NCBI GenBank assembly: GCA_001602645.1
Contig: LUYE01000024.1
Span: 1 to 64,000, forward strand
Source: Methanosarcinales archaeon Methan_01
GTDB taxonomy: Archaea > Halobacteriota > Methanosarcinia > Methanotrichales > Methanotrichaceae
Length of the DNA stretch: 64,000 nt
Direction: 5' to 3'
This document shows positions 32,746-41,328 of this stretch, piece by piece. Position 1 is the stretch's first letter. Every line of letters starts with the position of its first letter. The translations under genes were made by a program, and so were the position numbers. The notes beneath the pieces are model-generated. The model ran no database searches and was not told the DNA's origin. It worked only from the letters and a program-made list of their open reading frames with translations.

Positions 32746-33627
32746 TCACGATAACCTGATCTCCTTTATCTCTCCTAGGCTCCGAGGTAGCCTGGACCTC
32801 CTCTTCCCGCCTGAAAAAAACCTCCCTCCGGGGCGAGGGCTCGAGCCGTTCGGCCTAATCTGCCTGATGGGGACGATGAAGGGATCCTCGGATTGGGACC
32901 TCACCGCCACCTCGACGTTGTAGATCGTCTCGATGTTCTCGGGGGTGAGGACGGAGGCGGGGTCACCTGCGGCCATGATCCTCCCCTTCTTCATCATGAT
33001 GATGCCATCAGAGTACTTCGAGGCGAGGTTCAGGTCGTGAAGGGCCATAAGAGCCGTCATCCTCCTCTTCTTCACCAGGTCGCGGACGATGTTCATGACG
33101 TCGAGCTGGTGCCAGATGTCAAGGTTGCTCGTCGGCTCATCGAGGAGCATCACCTTCGTATCCTGGACGAGGGCTCTTGCGATCAGGACCTTCTGCTGCT
33201 GCCCACCGCTCAGCTCGCCAAAGCCGCTCATGGCCAGCTCCTCGATCCCGAGGAGCCTCAATACCTCCCAGACCCTTTCTTCGTCGTCGGAGCTACTGAG
33301 CCAGCCGATGTGGGGCCTTCTGCCCATCAGGACGGTGTCGAAGACGTTCGACGAGAAGGTCCGGGCGGAGCTCTGGGGGACGTAGGCGAGGTTTCTTGCG
33401 ATCTCCATCCTGTCCATCTTCGTCACCTCCTTTCGATCGATGAGGATGCTACCCTTCTCCGGCGCTAGGATCCGGTCGATGCACTTGATCAGGGTCGACT
33501 TTCCGGAGCCGTTCGGCCCGACGATCGTCACAAGCCTCGAGGGCCCGATCTCAAAGCTGACGTCTTTTAATATCGTTGAGCTGCTGTAACCAAATACTAT
33601 CCCCTTAGCCTGAAGCTGGATCATCAT
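32746..33627 (-). CDS. FecE/BtuD-type ABC importer ATPase
   Basis: A 293-aa ATPase for iron-siderophore or corrinoid uptake: GPNGSGKSTLIKCIDRILAP (Walker A about 32-40), YVPQSS (Q-loop), LSGGQQQKVLIARAL, VMLLDEPTSNLD, and ALHDLNLASKYSDGI (H-loop). The C-terminal 35 residues are basic and low in complexity. ATG 33627 overlaps the permease stop (ATGA), giving tight translational coupling. A frame extending further upstream overlaps the permease and is not the start. Confidence 0.9.
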   Translation of the reverse strand: MMIQLQAKGIVFGYSSSTILKDVSFEIGPSRLVTIVGPNGSGKSTLIKCIDRILAPEKGSILIDRKEVTKMDRMEIARNLAYVPQSSARTFSSNVFDTVLMGRRPHIGWLSSSDDEERVWEVLRLLGIEELAMSGFGELSGGQQQKVLIARALVQDTKVMLLDEPTSNLDIWHQLDVMNIVRDLVKKRRMTALMALHDLNLASKYSDGIIMMKKGRIMAAGDPASVLTPENIETIYNVEVAVRSQSEDPFIVPIRQIRPNGSSPRPGGRFFSGGKRRSRLPRSLGEIKEIRLS

Positions 33628-34721
33628 GCCCAAAACTCCTTTCTTCTCCCTTTCAGCATAAGATACATGAAGAACGGAACTCCGATCACGCTGGTCATAA
33701 TCCCCGTCGGTATCACCGTCGGAGCGATGATGTTCATGGCGACGCCGTCGGCGGAGACTAGGACCACCGCCCCCAGGATCCCCGAGGCCGGGATTACGAA
33801 CCTGTGATCTCCGCCTAGGATCATCCGGGCCATGTGGGGCGCTACAAGCCCGATGAACCCGATCGTACCCGTGAAGCAGACGACCGTCGCCACCACCAGG
33901 CTTGAGACGAGCATTATGTGTATCCTGACCCGATTTGCGTCCACCCCGATGCTCTTGGCGGTCTCGTCGCCTGATGTCATGATGTTCAGATCCCAGGCCT
34001 TGAGCATCATAAGAGGTATGCATACGGCGAATACCCCCAAAATCAGAGGGATCTTGGTCCAGGAGAAGGCGGCAAGATCCCCCATACCCCAGGATGTCAT
34101 GAGCCGGAGCTGCTCGTCGGTGGCGAAGTACTTGAATAGCTGGCTCATGGCGGAAAAGAAGTAGTTGACGGCGATCCCTGCGAGGATCAGGGTCTCCGAG
34201 GTCGCCCCCTTAATGGCTGAAAGCCCTATGATGAAGCAGGAGCAGAGGAGGGCGAAGAAGAAGGCGTTGCCTATGAGGATGTAGGGGCCGCCCACAAGCG
34301 AGATCCCCAAGACCGCGGCGATGGATATGCCGAACTGGGCTCCTGAGGAGATCCCGAGGGTGAAGGGGCTGGCCAGGGGGTTCTTCAGGACCGCCTGCAT
34401 GACGCATCCACACACCCCAAGGCCAAACCCGGCGAGGATCCCGCCCACGATCCTCGGAAACCTTATGTTCCAGACGACCCGCGATGTCAGAGGTTCAACG
34501 TTGAAGTAGCCAGGATAGAACCTGTCGATGAGGGCCTGATACGCCTCGGCAACGGATATGTCCAGAGGCCCCAGGGTGATGATCACCCCCGTCAGGATGA
34601 TGATGGAGGCGACGATCACCGCCATGAAGAGGTACCGTGCGAAAACGAAGGAATCGTGGGCCTCCTGCATCCTGCTCCTCTTTCCTGCCCGCGTCGTAAC
34701 TCGCCTCACCATCTTCGCCAT
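33624..34721 (-). CDS. FecCD-type ABC importer permease
   Basis: A permease of about 365 aa with about ten helices. Typical motifs: NIRFPRIVGGILAGFGLGVCGCVMQAVLKNPLASPFTLGISSGAQFG, GMGDLAAFSW, and FTGTIGFIGLVAPHMARMILGGDHR. It forms the homodimeric channel for chelated metal or corrinoid. ATG 34721 is chosen because GGGGAG stands 5 bases before it; a GTG at 34727 is possible. There is only one permease for the four binding proteins in this island. Confidence 0.9.
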   Translation of the reverse strand: MAKMVRRVTTRAGKRSRMQEAHDSFVFARYLFMAVIVASIIILTGVIITLGPLDISVAEAYQALIDRFYPGYFNVEPLTSRVVWNIRFPRIVGGILAGFGLGVCGCVMQAVLKNPLASPFTLGISSGAQFGISIAAVLGISLVGGPYILIGNAFFFALLCSCFIIGLSAIKGATSETLILAGIAVNYFFSAMSQLFKYFATDEQLRLMTSWGMGDLAAFSWTKIPLILGVFAVCIPLMMLKAWDLNIMTSGDETAKSIGVDANRVRIHIMLVSSLVVATVVCFTGTIGFIGLVAPHMARMILGGDHRFVIPASGILGAVVLVSADGVAMNIIAPTVIPTGIMTSVIGVPFFMYLMLKGRRKEFWA

Positions 34722-34736
34722 ATCCACTCCCCTGCC

Positions 34737-35522
34737 TTACTTCCCGACGACGGCCTTTGCGAGGCCTACGGTTGCAGAGATATCCCCGGCCGAAGGCCTG
34801 ATGGCGTCGGAGCCTGTCGAGACGACTATGAGATTCTTCTCTTTCGCGATCTCGGTGAGGGTCTGAAACTCCCTCAGCTTCATGGCGGAGGGCTTCTCCT
34901 CGTAGAGGGTTGCTGCGTCGTTCATCCTCTGGGAAGCCTGATACTCCCCCTCGGCGAGGATGATCCTCGCCCTCTTCTCCCGCTCCGCCTCCGCCTGCCT
35001 CGCTATCGCTCGGAGCATGTTCTCCGGGAGGGCCACATCCCTCAAGGTGGCAGTGACCACCTTGATCCCCCAGGGGTCGGTCATCTCGTCCAGGATCGTC
35101 TGAATCTCCGCGTTCAGCTCGTCCCGGTTGGAGAGGATCGTGTCCAGCTCGTTCTGGCCGAGGACATCCCTCAAGGTCGTCTGAGCGAGAAGAGCGGTAG
35201 CAGCCTCGTAGTCCTCCACCTCCACGATCGCCTTCGTCGAGCTCGTCACCTTGTAGTAGATGACGGCGTCGACCTCGACGCTGACGTTGTCGCTGGAAAT
35301 CACCGTCTGTCTCGGGACGTCCAGCTCTCGGATCCTCAAGTCCACCTTGACGATCCTGTCGACGATCGGTATTATCAGAAATAGACCGGGGCCCCTCTCG
35401 CCGAGGAGCTTTCCGAACCGAAATACGACGGCCCGCTCGTACTGTCTTGTGATCTTCAGAGATGAAAATAGTATCAGGCCTATGGCCAATACGCCAGCCA
35501 AGAGCCGGATGTCAAATGCCAC
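34737..35522 (-). CDS. slipin (stomatin/SPFH-domain membrane protein)
   Basis: About 261 aa: one N-terminal membrane helix (LLAGVLAIGLILFSSL), then an SPFH domain with the slipin signature (YERAVVFRFGKLLGERGPGLFLIIPIVDRIVKVDLRIRELDVPRQTVISSDNVSVEVDAVIYYKV). A helical region then drives oligomer formation (ARQAEAEREKRARIILAEGEYQASQRM). Slipins build membrane microdomains and often pair with NfeD proteases; no NfeD is here. GTG 35522 follows GGGGGAC and is preferred; TTG at 35561 is possible. Its place inside an uptake operon, directly before the permease gene, is unusual. Confidence 0.88.
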   Translation of the reverse strand: MAFDIRLLAGVLAIGLILFSSLKITRQYERAVVFRFGKLLGERGPGLFLIIPIVDRIVKVDLRIRELDVPRQTVISSDNVSVEVDAVIYYKVTSSTKAIVEVEDYEAATALLAQTTLRDVLGQNELDTILSNRDELNAEIQTILDEMTDPWGIKVVTATLRDVALPENMLRAIARQAEAEREKRARIILAEGEYQASQRMNDAATLYEEKPSAMKLREFQTLTEIAKEKNLIVVSTGSDAIRPSAGDISATVGLAKAVVGK

Positions 35523-35576
35523 TTTTTTGTCCCCCTGGAATTTCGTCTCGCTTGATATCAAAGAAACTTCAACGCA

Positions 35577-36422
35577 TCACGAGCTTTCCGACTTGGGCCA
35601 CCATATCATGGCGCTCTTCGTCCTCCGCCTGAATACAAGCCCACCGCCGTTTTCGTCTTCGAGATTTTTGGCGAGGTACTCTCTCAGAAGCGGCTCGTTC
35701 TCAGGGGGAATCTCCCTCCTCTCTTTCCACCTCTCTACGGCCTCATCGATGCTCCCGTATCGCTGGACGTGCTCAGAGTCCCTGATCTCGACGTTGGCGT
35801 AGATCCCCATGTCGTGGAGGATGTTGTAGAGGAGCATGTAATCGGATCGGAAGCCTCCACCTCGCCTCGGCGGCCTATCGTAGATTCGCTCCCAGAGCTC
35901 CTCCTCCTGATCGTCGAAGAACCACTTGCCAGCGGCGGTGAATATGTAAACGCGCCTCTTCGCCGCAGCGTCCATCTTCGCCAAAGCCTCCTGGAGGTCG
36001 AACATCCCCAGGGAGTGGGATGCTATGACCACATCGTGGGGCTCGATATCGACCCCCAGCTCGACATCCTCCCACCTCTTCTGGATGGCCTTGTAGTTGG
36101 AAAGGCCTCCCTCGGCCATGTTCTCCTCGAGATAGCTGAGCATCCCTCCCGACTGATCGACCGCCGTCACCTGTTTCACGATTTTAGCTATGGGGACTGA
36201 GAGGCGACCTGTTCCTGCGCCGACGTCCAGGACGGTGTAATCCGGATCGAGCTTTAGGCTTGCCACCTGCTTCTCGGTCCGCTCGCTCCCCCCTCTCGTC
36301 GACTTGTTGAACTCCTCTGCCCTCTTGTCCCACATCTCTTCGGGGCGTTCGTGACTCCTTCGTCTCCGTCCTTCCGAGACGATCGCCTTTCGAAGCTCGT
36401 TCCAATTTATTATGCCGGTCAA
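35577..36422 (-). CDS. class I SAM-dependent methyltransferase (paralogue B)
   Basis: 281 aa from the TTG at 36422, which follows GGAGGG by 6 bases and gives MTGIINWNELRK, aligning with the start of paralogue A. Motif I is VLDVGAGTGRLSVPIA, then VTAVDQSGGML and DVVIASHSLGM. The C-terminus ends with an ENGGGLVFRRRTKSAMIWW segment shared in part with the paralogue. It sits between binding-protein gene 3 and the slipin gene, with gaps of 27 and 54 bases. It may modify a chelator or corrinoid, but no substrate can be read from the sequence. Confidence 0.82.
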   Translation of the reverse strand: MTGIINWNELRKAIVSEGRRRRSHERPEEMWDKRAEEFNKSTRGGSERTEKQVASLKLDPDYTVLDVGAGTGRLSVPIAKIVKQVTAVDQSGGMLSYLEENMAEGGLSNYKAIQKRWEDVELGVDIEPHDVVIASHSLGMFDLQEALAKMDAAAKRRVYIFTAAGKWFFDDQEEELWERIYDRPPRRGGGFRSDYMLLYNILHDMGIYANVEIRDSEHVQRYGSIDEAVERWKERREIPPENEPLLREYLAKNLEDENGGGLVFRRRTKSAMIWWPKSESS

Positions 36423-36449
36423 TATTCTCCCTCCTTTAGTTCCCAAAAT

Positions 36450-37721
36450 TTACTGAGAATTTATGAACTCCCTCGGCCAGACGAGGCAGTCTGCATACTC
36501 GGTGAAGACGCCGTCAATTCCGAGGAACGCCTTCATGATCTCATTGCCCTCTTTCTCCAGGTCGACATCTTTGAACTCCTCGGGGTGGAAGAGCTTCGCC
36601 ATGTAGATCATGTTGAAGAGGCTTTTGTCAGGCGGGGAGCCTCTGGAGTGGGGAGAGAAGCAGTTGTAGACGTTGCCGTTCTTGATTGCAGATATCGATT
36701 GGAGCTCGGGTGAGGTCAATATGAACTCGAGGGCTTCGTTGTTTTCGGAACTGCCGCTGGAAAGGAGGATGTAATCCGGGTCCCAGGCGATGATCTGTTC
36801 GATCCCGACGTTTATGGTGGTCCCTTCGCTTCCAGCTGCCACATTGATGCCGCCGGCGATGTCTATCGGCTCATAATGGGTCTCGGTCCGGGTGAAATCA
36901 CGACTTTCCTTTGGATCGTAGAAGCCCTTGGTAGCGCCTCTTGTCGCGTAGTAGACCTTCGGCTTTTCGCTTTCGTCCAAGGTTTCTGTGACCGACCTTA
37001 TCATATCGATCTTGGACTCGATGAAACCGATGAGTTCGTCTGCCTCCTCTTCTTTCTCCAGTAGATCGCCTATAACCTCGACCTGCCCGTAGAGGCCGCC
37101 GTTGTCATAGCTGTATGTCCAGCCACTGCCAGTTGCCACCACGCAGGGGCAGCCGACCTTATTTTCGAAGTCCGGGGCTTCGGTGGCGCTGGATGTCAGG
37201 ATCACGTCCGGGTTGAGGGCAGCCATCTGCTCGTAGTAGATATCGTATCGCGTGCTCGTCTCAGGAAGGTCCGGCATCCTTCCATCGAGGATCGTAAAGT
37301 AGCACGTCGGACAGCATTCCTCGGAACAGAGATTTTTGATCGAACCCTCCGAGGCGACGATCTTGTCACCATCGCCCAGGGCGATGACTATGCGAGCGGT
37401 GTGAGCCTCACGGGTGATGATCCGCTCGACGGGCTTGTAGAAAGTCACCTCACGGCCCGCGGTGTCGACTATCGTCTTAGGGTAATTTTCGTTGATGTGC
37501 TTGATCTTCTCCAGCTCTTCGGCGGTGATCTTTCCATCGTCGAAGGAACTCTGAGCTGCCTCCAACTCCTCTTCCGAGACGATCAGGTCGCTGTCGAGGT
37601 CTCCAGGGACCACGACTTCGTAGGCGACGGCGGGCATGGCCGCTGTGAAGATCGAGATCGCCAGAAGGTGGATAAGGGGCAATCTTATGATTGCTCTCGA
37701 TATTTTGATTATTTCTCTCAC
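36450..37721 (-). CDS. periplasmic metal/cofactor-binding protein with EF-hand-like N-terminus (copy 3)
   Basis: A 423-aa exported Peripla_BP_2 protein. The signal peptide ends near MPAVAYEVV. A calcium-loop-like GDLDSDLIVSEEEL (about residues 39-52) and a helical EELEKIKHI segment follow, reminiscent of half a dockerin. The binding domain begins DTAGREVTFYKPVERI (about 86-101). A cysteine cluster (CSEECCPTC near 131-139) is absent from copies 1 and 2 and might touch a metal. It starts with GTG at 37721 after AGGAGAT. It is related to copy 4 and appears to head the methyltransferase-slipin-permease run. Confidence 0.85.
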   Translation of the reverse strand: MREIIKISRAIIRLPLIHLLAISIFTAAMPAVAYEVVVPGDLDSDLIVSEEELEAAQSSFDDGKITAEELEKIKHINENYPKTIVDTAGREVTFYKPVERIITREAHTARIVIALGDGDKIVASEGSIKNLCSEECCPTCYFTILDGRMPDLPETSTRYDIYYEQMAALNPDVILTSSATEAPDFENKVGCPCVVATGSGWTYSYDNGGLYGQVEVIGDLLEKEEEADELIGFIESKIDMIRSVTETLDESEKPKVYYATRGATKGFYDPKESRDFTRTETHYEPIDIAGGINVAAGSEGTTINVGIEQIIAWDPDYILLSSGSSENNEALEFILTSPELQSISAIKNGNVYNCFSPHSRGSPPDKSLFNMIYMAKLFHPEEFKDVDLEKEGNEIMKAFLGIDGVFTEYADCLVWPREFINSQ

Positions 37722-37765
37722 ATCGATATCTCCTTATTTACAACTTAATCCTACGAAGTTAAATT

Positions 37766-37788
37766 TAGTAAGCACTATTTATAATTGC
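37766..37788 (-). promoter_or_regulatory. promoter of binding-protein gene 3
   Basis: On the minus strand AATTATAAATAG is followed by GCTTACTA. The same order (TAATAAATAT, then GCTTACTA) occurs before binding-protein gene 4, so the two promoters share a box just after the TATA element. Confidence 0.5.
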
Positions 37789-37939
37789 CGGCAAAAATAA
37801 TACGAATAAAGAGATTATAATTAAGTGATATGATCATTTTTCGGGATCATCGTCCTTAGAATCTTCCTGTTGATTCTGGTGGAATTGGATAGAGGAAGGG
37901 CGAGGAAGCCATCCATCGCCTCTCCAGATATCCGACCGT

Positions 37940-39235
37940 TCACTGAGCGTTCAGCCACTCCCTAGGCCAGACCAGGTAGTCGGCGTACTCGGTGAAGACG
38001 CCGTCAACGCCGAGGAAGGCCTTGAAGATCTCGTTCCCCTCTTTCTCCAGGTCCAGGTCACTGAACTCATCGGGGTGGAGGAGCTTCGCCATGTAGATCA
38101 TGTTCAGGAGGCTTCTATCGGCAGGTCTCCCCCTGCAGTGGGGATAGAAGCAGTTGTAGACGTTCCCGTTCTGGACGGCGGCTATCGACTGGAGGTCAGG
38201 AGAGCTCTTGATCCAGTCGATCACCTCCGCATCCTCCGGAGTGCTGCAGGCGACGAAGATGTAGTCGGGGTTCCAGGCGATGATCTGCTCGACGGCGACG
38301 TTTATCTCGTACCCTTCCGCCCCCTCAGCGACGTTTTTGCCGCCTGCTATCTCCAGGGGGTCGTAGTCGGTGAACGTCCTGGTGAAGTCGCGCCCCTCCT
38401 TCGGGTCGTAAAATCCGAGCTTCGCGCCCCGGGGGGCGAAGTAGACTTTCGGCCTCTCGCTCTCATCGATGGAGTCAGTAACCGATCCGATCATATCGAT
38501 CTTCGACTCGACGAGGCCGATCAGCTCTTCCGCCTCCTCTCCCCTCTCCAGGACGTCGCCTATCACCTCGATCATGCCGTAGAGGCCGTCATCCCGGCTG
38601 TAGTTCCAGCCGTCCCCACCGGCGACGACGACGGGACAGCCGATCTTCGTCTCGAAATCCTGGACGTTGGTCGTTCCCGAGGTGATGATGACGTCGGGGT
38701 TGAGGGAGGCGATCAGCTCGTAGTAGATGTCGTACCGTGTGCTCGTCTCGGGGAGGTCCGCGAGCCTTCCGCCGAGGATGGAATTGTAGCATTCAAGGCA
38801 CCCCTCTTCGAACGTCTCGAAGGTGGTGGGACAGAGGCACGACTTGACCGCCTGCTCCGAGGCGACGACCTTATCGCCGTCTCCTAGGGCGACGACTATC
38901 CTGCAGGTGTCGGGCTCGCGGGTGATGATCCGCTCGACGGGCTTGTAGAATGTGACCTCCCGACCCTCAGTATCGACGACGGTCCTCGGATAGTTGTCGT
39001 GGATGTGCTCAATTTTCGCCAGCTCCTCGTCGGTGATCTTGCCGGCATCGAGGGAGGCCTGGGCCGCCTCCAGCTCCTCGTCCGAGACGATCAGATCCCC
39101 GTCCTCGTCCCCCGGGACCACCAACTCGTAGCCGAAGGCCGGTACAGCCGCTAAGGAAACCGAGATCGATATCGCCAAGAGGAGCAGTATCGGCGATATT
39201 GCGATTTTTCTCAATTTTTTGGAGATTTCTCTCAT
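37940..39235 (-). CDS. periplasmic metal/cofactor-binding protein with EF-hand-like N-terminus (copy 4)
   Basis: 431 aa with the same architecture as copy 3: signal peptide, GDEDGDLIVSDEEL calcium-like loop (about residues 42-55), then DTEGREVTFYKPVERI and the two lobes. A cysteine group (CLCPTTFETFEEGCLEC, about 130-146) replaces the cluster of copy 3. ATG 39235 follows GAGGT. It has its own promoter and a 218-base gap to copy 3, so it may be expressed separately. The G+C-rich third positions differ from the more A+T-rich copies 1-3. Confidence 0.85.
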   Translation of the reverse strand: MREISKKLRKIAISPILLLLAISISVSLAAVPAFGYELVVPGDEDGDLIVSDEELEAAQASLDAGKITDEELAKIEHIHDNYPRTVVDTEGREVTFYKPVERIITREPDTCRIVVALGDGDKVVASEQAVKSCLCPTTFETFEEGCLECYNSILGGRLADLPETSTRYDIYYELIASLNPDVIITSGTTNVQDFETKIGCPVVVAGGDGWNYSRDDGLYGMIEVIGDVLERGEEAEELIGLVESKIDMIGSVTDSIDESERPKVYFAPRGAKLGFYDPKEGRDFTRTFTDYDPLEIAGGKNVAEGAEGYEINVAVEQIIAWNPDYIFVACSTPEDAEVIDWIKSSPDLQSIAAVQNGNVYNCFYPHCRGRPADRSLLNMIYMAKLLHPDEFSDLDLEKEGNEIFKAFLGVDGVFTEYADYLVWPREWLNAQ

Positions 39236-39280
39236 TTCTATACCTCATAATTTATGATTCAGTCTTATGAAGATAGAAAT

Positions 39281-39303
39281 AGTAAGCTATATTTATTACT
39301 ATT
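39281..39303 (-). promoter_or_regulatory. promoter of binding-protein gene 4
   Basis: Minus-strand AGTAATAAATATAGCTTAC shares TATA, GCTTACTA and spacing with the promoter of binding-protein gene 3, suggesting duplication or common control. Confidence 0.5.
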
Positions 39304-39517
39304 GGTTAAATTAGTATGAAATAGATGAATCTGAAGGGATGACAAAAATCTGAAAGAGTGAAAGAACCATGAGTCTTGACCCCGGCCATTCTGGGCGGGC
39401 CTTTGGCAGAAGGGACGATCCGTCAGAGTCCAATGGGCAATTCGAGATCAATTGAAGAGATATCCGTCAGAATTACCGATGAAGAAGCCTTAAAATCGAG
39501 GACGGAAACGCTAAATG

Positions 39518-39590
39518 TGGGGCCACGGCGATTTGAACGCCGGTCACAGGACCCCCAGTCCTGTAGGATACCAGGCTACCCTATGGCCCC
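39518..39590 (-). tRNA. tRNA-Pro (GGG)
   Basis: On the minus strand: acceptor GGGGCCA / TGGCCCC, anticodon stem-loop CAGGA-CTGGGGG-TCCTG with anticodon GGG, T-arm CGGCG-TTCAAAT-CGCCG, discriminator A. CCA is not encoded. 73 bases. Confidence 0.93.
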
Positions 39591-39627
39591 GCTGCGGATT
39601 TGTGGATGCATACCACCCATATAAAGG

Positions 39628-39876
39628 TTATCGCCCGACTCCGTCGCCTCTTGCGCCGACGGCCACCATCCATAGGCCGCATAGGACGAGGAGGCCGTTG
39701 AAGAAGAAGGGTATGGGATTGAGGGCGTTCGGGACGATGGTGAAGAGGAAGACCCCCGCCGCCACCGTCCCCAGGCCTGCCAGGACGACCCCCGCCCGGG
39801 CCGATACGAGGGTGTAGAGGATCCCGACGGTGATGAGGACGATCCCCGCCATGATCAGCGGGTTGTAGGCTAGCAT
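39628..39876 (-). CDS. 82-aa membrane protein
   Basis: Three hydrophobic segments (about residues 8-25, 28-48 and 58-76: AGIVLITVGILYTLV, GVVLAGLGTVAAGVFLFTIV, FFFNGLLVLCGLWMVAVGA) with short loops and an arginine/glycine end. It stands upstream of tRNA-Pro in the tRNA direction. Function unknown. Confidence 0.6.
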   Translation of the reverse strand: MLAYNPLIMAGIVLITVGILYTLVSARAGVVLAGLGTVAAGVFLFTIVPNALNPIPFFFNGLLVLCGLWMVAVGARGDGVGR

Positions 39877-40088
39877 GGCCGAAGATCGGGCGGCCGCTTA
39901 CTTATAATTTCTCGTCGACGCCTGCCACAAGGTCTTGGATCCCAGATCGAGCGGCCTCCCCTCATGAACGCCCACCATACCGGCCTTGCGACCTGGAGCC
40001 CTCTATCGCCAACCCGCTTCCGGCGCGGTCGACATCATCCTCCCAACCCTCGCCGCCTATTTACCCTATGGGCTCCTCGGATTTTCCC

Positions 40089-41249
40089 ATGAAGAGGATC
40101 TACATGGACCATGCCTCCACCACCCCGATGGCCCCGGAGGTGATCGAGGCGATGGCTGCAGCCTTCGTCGAGATCTTCGGCAACGCCTCCAGCCTCCACC
40201 AGCCGGGGCTTTCTGCCCGGGCCGCCCTGGAGGAGGCCCGAGAGCGGGTGGCGGGGCTCATCGGGGCCGAGGCGGGAGAGGTCTACTTCACCAGCGGCGG
40301 GACCGAGTCGGACAACCTGGCGATAAGGGGCGCCGCCCTGGCGAACCGCGACCGAGGGCGCCACATCATCACCACCACCATCGAGCACCCCGCAGTCCTC
40401 GAGCCCTGTAAGGCTCTGGAGAAGGAGGGCTTCGAGGTGACTTATCTCCCGGTGACCCGGGAGGGTCTGGTGGAGGTGGAGGCCCTGGAGGCGGCGATCC
40501 GGGAGGATACGATCCTCATCTCCATCATGCACGCAAATAACGAGATCGGGACGATCCAGCCGATCGCCGAGGCGGGGGAGATCGCCCGGTCGAGGGGGAT
40601 CGTCTTTCACACCGACGCCGTCCAGACCGTCGGGAAGATCCCGGCGAAGGTCGACGACTTGGGGGTGGACCTCCTCTCGATCTCATCCCACAAGCTCCAC
40701 GGTCCGAAGGGGGTCGGCGCCCTCTACATCCGGAAAAAAACGCCGATCGAGCCGATCATCTTCGGCGGAGGCCACGAGCGGGGGATGAGGTCCGGGACTG
40801 AGAACGTCCCCGGGATCATCGGCCTCGCCGCGGCCTCGGAGCTGGCCGGGAGGAACCTGGAGGAGGAGATGGTCAGGATCAGCGGGATGAGAGACCGGCT
40901 CGCTGACTACGTCCTGGAGCGGGTCGAAGACACCTGGGTCAACGGCTCTCGGACTAAGAGGCTCCCAAATAACCTCAACCTTGGCTTCTCCTTCATCGAG
41001 GGGGAGGCTCTGCTGCTGCGGCTAGACGCGAAAGGTATCGCCGTCTCCACCGGCTCCGCCTGCTCCTCGAAGAAGACGGTGGCAAGCCACGTCCTCACCG
41101 CCATCGGCCTGCGGCCCCAGGAGGCCCACGGGTCGCTCCGGGTCACCCTGGGGAGGGAGAACACCGACGAGGAGGTCGATCGCGTCGGAGAGGCGATCGT
41201 GGAGGTGGCTGAGAGCCTCCGGGCGATGTCGCCCTTCAGGAGATCCTGA
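40089..41249 (+). CDS. cysteine desulfurase (NifS/IscS family)
   Basis: 386 aa from ATG 40089 (MKRIYMDHASTTPMAPE); an ATG at 40068 adds seven unnatural residues. This PLP enzyme takes sulfur from cysteine for Fe-S clusters and thiolated tRNA. Motifs: FTSGGTESDN (about 72-81), IMHANNEIG, HTDAVQTVGK, the PLP lysine in SISSHKLHGPKG (about 200) and the catalytic cysteine in VSTGSACSSKK (about 325). No scaffold (IscU) gene is adjacent. It is probably leaderless, as a TATA-like CTATTTACC lies about 30 bases upstream. Confidence 0.92.
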   Translation: MKRIYMDHASTTPMAPEVIEAMAAAFVEIFGNASSLHQPGLSARAALEEARERVAGLIGAEAGEVYFTSGGTESDNLAIRGAALANRDRGRHIITTTIEHPAVLEPCKALEKEGFEVTYLPVTREGLVEVEALEAAIREDTILISIMHANNEIGTIQPIAEAGEIARSRGIVFHTDAVQTVGKIPAKVDDLGVDLLSISSHKLHGPKGVGALYIRKKTPIEPIIFGGGHERGMRSGTENVPGIIGLAAASELAGRNLEEEMVRISGMRDRLADYVLERVEDTWVNGSRTKRLPNNLNLGFSFIEGEALLLRLDAKGIAVSTGSACSSKKTVASHVLTAIGLRPQEAHGSLRVTLGRENTDEEVDRVGEAIVEVAESLRAMSPFRRS

Positions 41250-41328
41250 AGGCCCCCACCTTGAGGCGAAAAACTTTGAGATTTCGGCGCCGATTCGGTC
41301 TCAGAGAGGGGGGGGCTCGAAGCCCGCC

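Noticed and set aside
32746-34023. 425-codon extended form of the FecE-type ATPase
   Set aside because: The extra 132 codons overlap the permease gene and look non-protein; the ATGA overlap at 33627 gives a normal start.
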